Below are positions 1 through 10,200 of a stretch of 21,368 nt of DNA, in pieces. Positions within the stretch are counted from its first letter, which is position 1; each line of letters begins with the position of its first letter. The DNA is from Lingula anatina (lineage: Eukaryota > Brachiopoda > Lingulata > Lingulida > Lingulidae): NCBI RefSeq assembly GCF_001039355.2, contig NW_019775626.1, forward strand, positions 208,388 to 229,755, in the 5' to 3' direction. A program made the position numbers and the translations under genes. Below the pieces are notes generated by a model. The model worked only from the letters and a program-made list of their open reading frames with translations. It was not told the origin of the DNA and ran no database searches.

Positions 1-10
1 ATGATGGCTA

Positions 11-40
11 TATGTACAGACACATCTGTGTCTGTACATA
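11..40. repeat. Perfect 30-bp palindrome (14-bp arms)
   Basis: The arms TATGTACAGACACA (11-24) and TGTGTCTGTACATA (27-40) are exact reverse complements around a two-base loop. The right arm with its A-rich tail recurs at 1780-1797, so this is probably the end of a repeat family (MITE or foldback terminus) rather than a unique site. Confidence 0.85.
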
Positions 41-669
41 AAAATAAATAAATAAAACGAAAGGGTTTTGTGGTTTCTACCTCGCGTAGCAACAAAAGTA
101 GAAGTCAATACCATCGTCACAAATAGTATTTCATTTCAATAATTCATAATAATAGATCGGCCAGTGCTTGTTTCCCACTATGTAAACAGGATCATTAAAG
201 CTTTTAATTTTTTAACATACTATAATAACATATTGATTCCGAATACATTTACGATTTTATTGCAATATATCCCAGGCAACAGCAAAGTTAACGCATTTTA
301 ACGTTTCAATTTCTAAATCAAAATGGAATAGTGTAGCTTCTGAATTTCTCCGTCACTTATGCTCATTTTTTGTTTATTTGTGTCGGCATTATATAATGAC
401 TGCAGCTGTGAACTCCTCATTTGCTCTATTATACCATCCACAAATTGTTGGACAGTGATTCAACGAAGCGTTACTCGGGCGTAGTTAAGACGGTCACGCT
501 GTCTTGGTGCATCGGGCGTAAACAGGGAGGGTAAACCTGGCGCACGGACGTCAGGCGTTGCGGTTTACGATAGTCGCATCCGAGCAAATTTACGCCTCGT
601 TGGTGCAACCTGGCCCTGCTGAGCACACAAGGTTTAATTTCCGCAAGAAAGAAAAACAAGCCCAGTATG

Positions 670-1095
670 TGATTTTCTGATCCGCGGATCAAATATGGCG
701 GACACTACATGTACATGAAAGAAAAGCTGACTAATCCGCTGATGGTCTCTCCGCCTCCACAAGCGCCACTAAACGGGTTAAATCACGTCTCCGAGGATTA
801 ATTGCTAGACCCCTGCAGGGACGGCGCGTGTGGAGGCGGCAAGCATTTTAGACCCCATTCCCAGAGATTAGATCGACCTTACTCCCTGGGGGTTCACGCT
901 AAATAGCGGTCAGCCGAGCGGGCACGAAAGTTAATTACCCCCTTACAGTTTGTAGTAGGCGGGACGGACATTTAAGCCGGATTATCTGACAGTAATCTAG
1001 TGAGACTCCCCACGGGGATAGATCGATCTAAAATCTATGGGAATGAGCCCTTAGAGGGTCGTCATATTGGATCCGCCGATCTGTTTGTCCGCTGG
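670..1095. mobile_element. Composite MITE-like inverted-repeat element (no coding capacity)
   Basis: The left end GATCCGCGGATCAAATATGG (near 680) is mirrored by the complement of CATATTGGATCCGCCGATC near 1064-1082. Inside, 751-767 (CCGCCTCCACAAGCGCC) pairs with 823-839 at 16 of 17 positions, and 855-880 (CATTCCCAGAGATTAGATCG) pairs imperfectly with 1024-1051. The core around 800-845 resembles the core of the elements at 5673 and 6565 (ATTGC...GGGACGG...GGAGGC.G..AAGC), so all three probably belong to one family. Exact boundaries and target duplication are not clear. Confidence 0.55.
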
Positions 1096-1764
1096 TCTGA
1101 ATGCGCTCTAATTATTATAATTATTATACACATGACAATACGGTACACGAAAAACAAAACCCCTCCATATATCCAATCTACTCCGCAATATCTGGCACAA
1201 CAAGCTTCACTAACGTCTATCAGTGAAATGAAACTGTTCTACACGTCTATCATTGAGTCTCACGAGGTCAGAAAGTCTCAATCAAAAGGCAGTAAGTTTA
1301 GTTATCACACCGACTGTGCTCCAAACCTTAAACAACTGGTATCAGTAACATGTACGTAAGTAAAGTTAATTTATCCAGTGGACTCCACACTATCCAATAA
1401 AGGATTAGTAAAACAATCTATGTTAATCATAAGGAGTACAGGAGGAGACAGGGTTGTGTCGGAAGTACCAATACGCGTCACACAGTAACCCATTGGATCC
1501 CCCGGGCCTGCACGAGGGAAGGGGGGAGGGGAGAGAGAAAGGGGGCAGGGTCAATAACCTCCCTCCTCAAGGAAATCCCAGGACCCACCCGTGTTCTAGA
1601 TAATCTAAGAACTTGTTTCTTTGAATCACAACCTGTGTCACAGGAATGCAAGTGAATATCATTGTCTTGTGGCTTATTACTGATTTGTTTAACAAGACGT
1701 GATTAGTAGAAACTGAGCTGAAATTTAAGCCCGAAATTGCCACTCATTTAGTCAATTTTTAAGC

Positions 1765-1797
1765 TGTTGTAGGACACATTGTGTCTGTACATAAAAA
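1765..1797. repeat. Second copy of the 11-40 palindrome end (right arm conserved)
   Basis: TGTGTCTGTACATAAAAA is shared exactly with 27-44. The preceding GGACACATT keeps only part of the left arm, leaving a short GACAC/GTGTC stem. Together with the 11-24 arm the two sites could bound an element of about 1.8 kb with 14-bp terminal inverted repeats, but the internal sequence shows no transposase, so homologous short repeats are the simpler reading. Confidence 0.6.
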
Positions 1798-1861
1798 GAT
1801 AACAAAATATTGAAAATGACATCCAACTACTATTAGAAAAGCAATTACATGTAGTTATTAA

Positions 1862-1867
1862 TTTATT
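1862..1867 (-). promoter_or_regulatory. Candidate polyadenylation signal AATAAA (SLC12A9 3' end)
   Basis: This is the first canonical AATAAA on the coding strand after the stop, giving a 3' UTR of about 800 nt. No closer AATAAA was found. Transcript ends are unknown, so the choice between this and the ATTAAA at 2124 is open. Confidence 0.35.
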
Positions 1868-2123
1868 TCAAATAGAATGACCCATGGGATAAATCAAACA
1901 TTCAGTGGATCAGCTGCTGCCACGGAGAATCAACAAGTATCAAATTCTTATTTCTTATATCTCTGACTAATTTTAGATCGCTTTCAAAAGCATATCACTG
2001 CACTTGATGTTACAGTTTGTATTATTCATAAACCCATTCAAAGTATGACTTATGTAAAACAATGCTTGGAAACGCCAAGTTACTATGCTTATAGAGTTGC
2101 ACTGTCTAATTAATTAGCTTTTG

Positions 2124-2129
2124 TTTAAT
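2124..2129 (-). promoter_or_regulatory. Candidate polyadenylation signal ATTAAA (SLC12A9 3' end)
   Basis: Reading the coding strand, ATTAAA occurs about 525 bases after the stop. It is a common variant signal, but in AT-rich sequence chance occurrences are frequent. No strong downstream GU-rich element was recognised, so this is a candidate only. Confidence 0.25.
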
Positions 2130-2653
2130 CATCTATCACGTTTTAGTTTGAAAAACCACATCCTTAATTCAAAGAATTTTCACTATGGAATGAATGAAAA
2201 TAATATCAAAATATCCAAAAACATTGGGGACTTTGTCTTTAAGATACATTTCAAATACGCAGTTAAAAGAGCATAAATTGTCCTAAATATTTTTGTGAGA
2301 AGTACAACATCACATCTTGTCATCTAAGAAAAATCAATAGACGTATGATAATTATCACAGTTGCTGTATAATTTACCTCCTCATATCTGGTAAATAAACT
2401 GGGAGGGGGGGGGATGAATTCAGCCTTTCTTGACTGCTGTGCCATCTAAGGTGCAGTTGAAACACCTAGATGCAACACTTGATATTACACGGACAAACTT
2501 TTTGTATAATGACAAGTTTCACATTTTCTGCTTGACACCCCTTCCCCATTACAGTGAATATGGCAACAGAAAAGAAAAACTCTGGACAAACACTTGACTG
2601 ACATAAAGCTAAGACAATATGAAAATTGGTCTTTTCTTGACTAGTGGCTCTTC

Positions 2654-3811
2654 CTATAGAGTAGTAGAGGTAACAGGATGGATCCCATGTACTAGCACAG
2701 TGGGTGGCAAATCGTCTGTCAATATGGCCAACTGTTTTAAATACTTGGTATACAACGACTCTTTCTTGGGAGTTCTCGGCAGGTATAAAAATGTCACTGC
2801 CGTATTCCCTTGGTTGCTACTATGCTGTTTGATAAGTTCGTTTAATTTCACTACATACTCGTCTGACACTACAGTATAATCTGTGCTTAATTTCGTTTCC
2901 TCCGCACTCTGCTGCGAGGTAGCATGATGAATTACAGCATCCGTCCATGGAATGGCTCGAATCTGTCCCAGAATCCTTAGCTGTTTCAAGATCTCTTCCA
3001 GCTTCTTCTGCTTTCTCTCTGTATCAGGGCCTTCACGTTCAACACAGAGAAATATTCGCAAGGTGGTCTTGGATTTCCAACCAGAAACCATGTTGAGAAT
3101 GCAAGCAAGCTGTAGAATGAAAAGGCAACTCATGTCTAGGTAGCCCGCTGTTCTTGGGTTGAACATATTAACTGGCCAAACATCAATGAATTTGCGATTT
3201 TTGGACTTAATAATGGCCTCCTTGTCTAACTGTTGGAAGTGACGACAAATGAAGATGTTTTTGGACATTTTCAGGGTGTCAGCAATCAATTTAACATACT
3301 CCTCTGCAACCAGGGGCTTCCTGTCTCCTATTCCGCGAAGAGGAGGAAAAATCTCTGCCACTGGGTCAGTACTGCCTTCTTCTGCGCTGCCGTAAAATGT
3401 TCTGGTTCTTCGTCTGCGGTGCACAAGGGTGTCCATAGGAACGCTATCATCGTAGAAACCAAGACAAATGGTATTTGGCTTCATTCCCCCTAACCCTGAA
3501 ATGTACACCAGATGGCGCATTCCCTCGCGGACTGACTCTGCCACGGTCATTTCAGCAAAGGCCTTGACCTTGAGACTGTCAATCAGGGCCAACCAGCCGG
3601 GATATTCCTGCTGAACCTCATCATCTTTCTGCTGGTCAAATTCTCCAACTTTTACATGTCCAAGAACATATAGGCCACCTTTCTTTAAGTCGTTGACAAA
3701 ATGGATCAGGTTTATGCAAGAGCGGGGGTTTGCAACCAGAAGCAGGATTTGAGGGCGCCAAAATTTCACATGTTCCTTGCGACTGTCCAACAGCAATAAG
3801 TACTTGCGCAC
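2654..3811 (-). CDS. SLC12A9: SLC12A9 exon 11: C-terminal SLC12 domain and stop
   Basis: Residues 622-1006 plus the TAG stop at 2656-2654 (1158 nt, phase 0). The acceptor is TTTTTCAG/GTGCGC. It begins [18 protein letters not shown] and [12 protein letters not shown], then [76 protein letters not shown], and ends [16 protein letters not shown]. All are SLC12A9 blocks in the right order and match the vertebrate C-terminus to the last residues. The cytosolic regulatory domain is in one exon, while the membrane half is split over ten. Middle parts rich in Lys/Glu ([14 protein letters not shown]) are the less conserved linker. Confidence 0.95.
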   Translation of the reverse strand: MRKYLLLLDSRKEHVKFWRPQILLLVANPRSCINLIHFVNDLKKGGLYVLGHVKVGEFDQQKDDEVQQEYPGWLALIDSLKVKAFAEMTVAESVREGMRHLVYISGLGGMKPNTICLGFYDDSVPMDTLVHRRRRTRTFYGSAEEGSTDPVAEIFPPLRGIGDRKPLVAEEYVKLIADTLKMSKNIFICRHFQQLDKEAIIKSKNRKFIDVWPVNMFNPRTAGYLDMSCLFILQLACILNMVSGWKSKTTLRIFLCVEREGPDTERKQKKLEEILKQLRILGQIRAIPWTDAVIHHATSQQSAEETKLSTDYTVVSDEYVVKLNELIKQHSSNQGNTAVTFLYLPRTPKKESLYTKYLKQLAILTDDLPPTVLVHGIHPVTSTTL

Positions 3812-6009
3812 CTGAAAAACCAAAATCAAAGACTCACATTAACACACAGTAAACACTTCAAAGCATATAAATAAATAAATAAGTAAATAAATAAATAAAT
3901 AAATAACAATTCTCATAAGTTGATAAAGTCTTGATATAATATTACAATAACTATTGGACTATTCAAGCATATTTTATGCTGTGTATGGACTCACCTAAGG
4001 GAATATGCTGTGTATGAACTCACCTGATGGTATATCCTGTGTATAGACTCACCTGATGGAAAATCAGCGCCTGACTAATGGATCCCCAGGATGTCGGCCA
4101 TGTTCTCAGATGCAACACCATCACTAACAACATCAGTATGATAACTGCCACTGCTGCAAACACTGCGTTGATCAGAAAACACATGGCAAGGCATCCCAGC
4201 ATGCCCAGTAAAGATGTCCACCAGAAGAAGTACTTGAACGTGGGTCTGAAGTTAGGCGCAGATGCCAACTCTAAGGCAAGACAAGCCAAATTGGTGGCTG
4301 CGTAGGACAAGAGGAAAAAGACGGACACCAGAGGGGCGATTGCATTCAAGGAACCAATCAGAAGCACCAACTGGAAAATACGGAAATATGTGGAACCAAT
4401 CAAAAACCAGTAACTGTTGGAAACTGGGGTTTGTCTCCTTTGAAATTTTAGTACTGTTGCTAAATGATAACTTATTATTAGTTTTTTTAATTGTTCATGT
4501 GACGTAAATATTCTACTGCCAATGTTTTTTAATAAATTTAAACATTATGTAAGATGCACTGAAATTTTTCTGGAAAGTGCCGTAAAATAATTCATTAGTG
4601 CTAAGTACTTTTTGGAACAGTACTATATTATGAAACATGGTTTGTACTAATTTTTACTTAAAAGATCCAAATATTTCTTTCAACATATCTATCCTAATCA
4701 CTAACAAACCTTCTTAAGTAGCAATATACTAAACACATTCTATGAAAGCAGTGAAAAACGATGTAAAATATCTTGACAATTTTTAAGTTCAATGTACTCT
4801 CAATCGGGTACCAATCATTATGTGCCAATCTACGTTGCCTACCTGAACTAATAGCCAGGAGATAATGACAGCTACCCAAGGGTTCCCAGATCTAGTGACT
4901 ATAGTGGCCGGCTTCAACAAGAACCCTAAAACATATATAATCACATCAATTTAATGTGTGCATTACACTTATGTATAACAGCAAAATAAATAAATAAACA
5001 AATAAAAAGACATTTCCTAGAAATTTCAATACTTTACTCTTTCTCATTAAGTATAACCCCCCACACAAACACAAAAAAAAAAACCTGGAGGAAGATTATG
5101 ATCTAGAAACCTATTGCGATGCTGTAAATTCATGTAGAAGATGTCAGAACTTACAAAACAACTCGTCTCTTGCCAGGGCTTCCAGAACTCTGGACGCTCC
5201 AATCAGGTTACCGAGAGCAGCAGACAGAGTGGCGGCAAATATGCCAATGATTACAAATGGTGCCCAGATGTTCACTTCCTGTAGGTAGCCATAATTATTC
5301 CTCAAAAGGTCCCTAGAAATTGGACAAAGAATTTTGGTGAAATTTGAGACACTTGGTAGTTCATTTCGACAGACTATGGGGAAAAAGGAAGTGTCCTAAA
5401 AATGTTCAAAAGTCTTAGGAATGCAACTAAATTTTAATTTTAATAAATATTGACAAAATTTTCCTAAAAATCTGACAAAGTTCTCTAAAAATTGAGTAAA
5501 GAATTATTTCTGTCAATCATTTAAATAATTACCCTGAGGCAGTGAATGCAGTGATGAAGGCAAGGATGATGTAAGTGGTGAAGGTAAAGCTGACAGCTCC
5601 TAGAGTTCCACGGGGTATAGATCTACTGGGGTCTTTCAGTTCACCTATGGAATACATGAATAAAGAGAACAAGTTAATCCACAGATCAAATACGGCGCCA
5701 CTCACTTGAAAGCGTGCTGAGATTCTATTGCCCTGCCCCAGCTGGGACGGTGTGCATTGGAGGCAGGAAGCAATTGTCAACTGTGCGCAACATTTGATAC
5801 GCAGTCTAGTTAATCTGTAGATCAAAGACTTCACTTGTGGTTCAAGCTAAACTTTTCACTCCATTTTAAGGGACTGCTTTGGACTTCTCATAAACAAAAG
5901 TAGACAACAATTTTGTTTTAAAAGTCAAGGTCAAATCCGGGGCTTAAAATTCTTTGTGTGAAATCAGCCCCAGAAGCTCTGAGTAAGCAAGATACACGTG
6001 CACACAAAC

Positions 6010-6059
<50 letters not shown>

Positions 6060-7157
6060 GCACACCTTTACCCACCTGACATATTTGAACCATTCATGAT
6101 TCCTGTGACACTACTAAACAGTACAGCAAACACAATGGCAAAGTTCTGAATCACCTTAGGGTTGGTGTAGTCAGCAGTGTACTTGCCTGAAAATGAAGAA
6201 GACCAATCCTTCAGCAAAAAATAAATAAAATAAAAAAAAAATAAATAAATAAATAAATTAATTAATTAATTAATTAATTAATTAAAAATAAGTTATATAA
6301 GAAGCAAAACTTCTTGGTCTGCCAACTTAGGAATAGCACCCTGCAACACTGAAAACAACAACAATATTGAAGTTGGACAAGTAAAATTTTGGTAAATTTC
6401 TTGTGTTACTGATAACTGTTTTATCTCCTTGAGTCTAGAAGATGTTTTGGGTTGGTACCAACACGGTATTCTGACTGTAATAAGTACCCTGTTGACTCAA
6501 AGAGACAAGTAGGCTAAAACATTTAAGCACAGAGGGAGATAGAGAGTGGCCATGGTCACAAACAGTTGATCTGCAGACTATCTAGTCCATGGATCAAATA
6601 TGGTGCGACCCACTTGCAGAAAGCTTGTCAAGATTAAATTGCTCTGCCTCTGCTGGGAGCATGGGCATGGGAGGCAGGAATCCATTGTCAAGTGTATGCC
6701 ATATTTGATCCACATACTGGTTAGTCTGCGAATCAACTTGTTATGAATGAGGCCAGTGTCTTAATTGAAGGCATGGGCTGAGTGTATCAAGTGTCATTCA
6801 CATAGAAAAAAAATCAGTCCATTTGTACTGACCAGTATAAGATGTTGATGTTTACATTACCTGTGGAACTTGTGGAACTCACCAAATAAATTCTCCATGA
6901 AAGTGTGAATACTGTATCCAGTATAATTGTAAAAGACGGTGGTCACATTTTCAGTGACATTGCTTACATCAGGATAAACCAGCGTATTGGTCCGTGGTAT
7001 AGGAATGGGTATGGGGAGTTCCGAGGCTTGTTTCACAAATGTGCTGATAATAACCATCAAAGTACACAAAACTACAACCTAAAAAGAAAAAGGAACTATT
7101 TTTCTGTACTCTGAAGGCATTGCTCAAATAAACAAACAAACAAACAAACAAACAAAA

Positions 7158-7200
<43 letters not shown>

Positions 7201-10200
7201 ATGTGAGATTTCTCTTTCTGTTTGAACATGATGTACTGTGATATGACGTGATGTGGTATGAGGTGATGTGATATCAGATAATATGATATCACTGGTTGGA
7301 CTTCAAATCAAATCATGACTTTAGGACCACAAATATAGACTAATATGTATATTATACAGAGTTTGTTCGCCTCAGTGTTGGCCAAACTCCCAGACAAGTT
7401 GCGTCATTACCAATGTGACATTATTTATTTATAAAATATTCATAGATTACTATGGGATTTCTACCATGGCCCATAGGAGCCTATGCATGCGAAAACAACA
7501 TGCACCTCGTCTATTTCATATGCTATTAATCCCTACAGCAGCGAAATTGACAAGACCTATGTTGCCTTTGTCTTTTACTACAGAGCTTTGAGCTCCAAAA
7601 ATGACATGACTGAGTCTGTTTCGCCACAAGATTGACATGTTACGTTTGTCTCTTACTGCACATGGATCTTTGAGCTTCAAATGGCTATGTTATAAAAGGC
7701 AATCTTGCATTTAGGGAGCCAGAAAGTTACAAAATAAGCATGACTATATGTCAATTTCGTGTTTTAGACAAATGCATCATGGGTCTGGTCAATTTCCTGT
7801 CTATGGGCCTCAGTGAATGACGAACAAGACATGACCATGTGAATTTCGAGTTTTATAACATAGCCATTTCAAGCTCAAAGAGGCTAAGGGTTGTGTCAAT
7901 CTCGCATCTATGCAGTTCAGTAATTGGCCAAACAGACTCAGTCATGTCATTTTCGGGTCTCAAAGCTCTGTAGTAAAAGATGAACGTGGCATAGGCCGTG
8001 TCAGTTCCGCTGATACAGGGCTTAATAACATACGAAATAGATGCAGTGCATGTTGTTTTCGTATGTTAAGGGGCATCTAAAAGACGCACGCGTAGGCTCC
8101 TATGGGCCATGGTAGATTTCAATTTCTTACCACAGGAAGTCTCTCTTATCCCTCTTTAACCCCACCCGTTACCAAAGTTAATGAGATCAAGAGCTTAATG
8201 TGAATATTGGCTCTGAACAAGACTTACCATCAAAATAAACAAGCTCGTCCTGGCAAACATAGCTCCCCCTATCATGCAGACAATGAGGCAAAAAATCAGC
8301 ACCACAGTAGCGTAGAGATAGGAGTATCCCTTGAAGCTGGCATTAATGTCGTCTTCAGGAAGAGGTGGATCAAGATTAAGGGTTCCTAATATATCGAAAA
8401 GAACACTTTGGTGTTAAAAATGAAAATGAAAATGTAAAATTTAACAGAATAAGAAGAATTTAAGAGTGCTTATTCATATGCTGGGGAAATGTAATTCAAG
8501 GCTATCCAGACAGATATTTCCACTTTACCATCCAGTCTACCAATGTAAAGAATAAGTCAAAGCAGAGAATGTGTAAACATACAAAACAACTCCGTAGGAA
8601 AAATTTTAATCTGGTACAGCATTACCTTTTATCAATGATGAGGTATATATCATTGTTGCTTATTATTATTTATAAATGCTAAATTTTATGACCCCATTTG
8701 TCACTTTTTTGTCTAAATTTGGTGCAGGTACATAATGTCATATATGTAGAAATACACATAAAATTCAAACAAAATTGATCTTTTATTCCAATATTTGTTT
8801 ATTTATCTTTCATTCAATCATTTAATATTCAAACTTTGCACCAACTTTTTTTCTTTACTCTTTGACTTTTGGTGACTTCCAAAATCTGTAAAAAATGACG
8901 ACAAAGGTGCCTTTCTTTTAGTAATACAAGCCATCTTGTTCAGCAATCACTACCTCCAGGTCCAAAATTGGACAGCAAGCCCTCCACAAACCCAGCCACG
9001 TACAAGGCAGCTGAGAAAACATTGGCAAAAAAGAAGAGGAGTCCTATGGCCCCTCCAAACTCTGGTCCCAGTGCACGGCTGATCATGTCTGGGAGAGTTG
9101 TTAAGGTCATAAAAGGTCAAGTGCTTCCCTAAGTGAAGGGAAAATTTCACCTTACTTGGAAGGACAGGTAAATTTGCAGTTGTTAAGTTATGATTGAAAT
9201 AATAGGTTTTTTTTTCCTAATCAACTCTGAATCTATGTCGACGTAGAAGCATAAATGTATTTTCTGCCAAAAAAATGTTGCAAGCCAGAAACAATACAAA
9301 ACATCTTTGAATTTAACAAAAATCATTGTTGGTGGCTTAATCATTAGTCGAAAATAAATGCATCAAATTTTTTCAAGTTAAAGATGCATACAAAGTCAAT
9401 TTTTTGTCACAAAAACCAACCAAATGCCAGCATATAGTTTCAAGTAGTATAACTAAGAGAATTACCAAAAGGCATTGTTTAATTTTACCCGAAAATGATG
9501 TTTGAACAGATTTTTCTGCTGGCATTCTAAGCTGTATGTCAATGGGGCAGGAAAGTAGGTCACGGAAGTATGTTAAATTTACAACCATAAATTTAAAGAA
9601 AGGAGCAGTCTAAAGGTCTTTTATGGCTGATCGAGTGATCTATTCAGTTTATCCCTTGGCATGTCGAATTTATTTGAGTCATATAAGAATCTAGTAGAAG
9701 TGGTTTACATGTGTTACTCGGAATCCACACTCCACCGATGCTCGGTTCGTATGTACCTTTAAGGTTTTAAAACAGATTCAGATTGTTAAAGAAAGTCATA
9801 TACCACAGGTAATTTTGTATCAACAATTTATCAAAATAAATTCAATTTTACAAAAACCAAAATGCTGAACATGTAGCTATGATCATCATTAACGTATTGT
9901 CATATACAAGTCACTTCAGTGACAGCTCTCATGAAAGGATACAGTAGGCTCCGCCCCCTTCTATAGCACCATTGGTTGAAATTGCACAGATTGACAGCAC
10001 AGTGAGCAGCAGGATGGTGTAAGCTAAGACGAACATCAATAAGGTCTGCAGCATTCCTGCTTCACCCACAACAAAACCTGAGAACATGGCAAAAACAAGT
10101 GGCTATTTATTAAAATGTTTATGAGGTATACATCTTGTAAAAGGATATAAAAAAGGGACTAAAGGTAGTTCTCTGTGAAAAAAAAAAAAAAAAAAAACTT

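Larger units (their letters stand above)
1..2653. other. 3' flank of SLC12A9, no gene recognised
   Basis: Apart from the palindromic repeats at 11-40 and 1765-1797, the composite element at 670-1095 and the polyadenylation candidates, this stretch holds AT-rich sequence without a supported coding region. Open frames here are short, of low complexity or overlap repeats. The part from about 1860 to 2653 is likely 3' UTR on the minus strand. A G-rich purine tract lies at about 1515-1550. Confidence 0.6.

Noticed and set aside
1000-1359. 119-codon open frame on the plus strand
   Set aside because: It overlaps the composite inverted-repeat element and an AT-rich stretch, gives an isoleucine run with no family resemblance, and has no splice or promoter context.
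2619-3493. Plus-strand open frames opposite SLC12A9 exon 11
   Set aside because: They are shadows of the well-conserved minus-strand coding exon and have no recognisable domain.
3961-4060. CRISPR-like short regularly spaced repeat
   Set aside because: The three 29-bp units are contiguous with no spacers, in a eukaryotic intron/exon border; it is a tandem duplication of a splice donor.
5958-6149. Plus-strand frame with a His-Thr repeat
   Set aside because: It is a translation of the CA microsatellite plus the antisense of exon 6.
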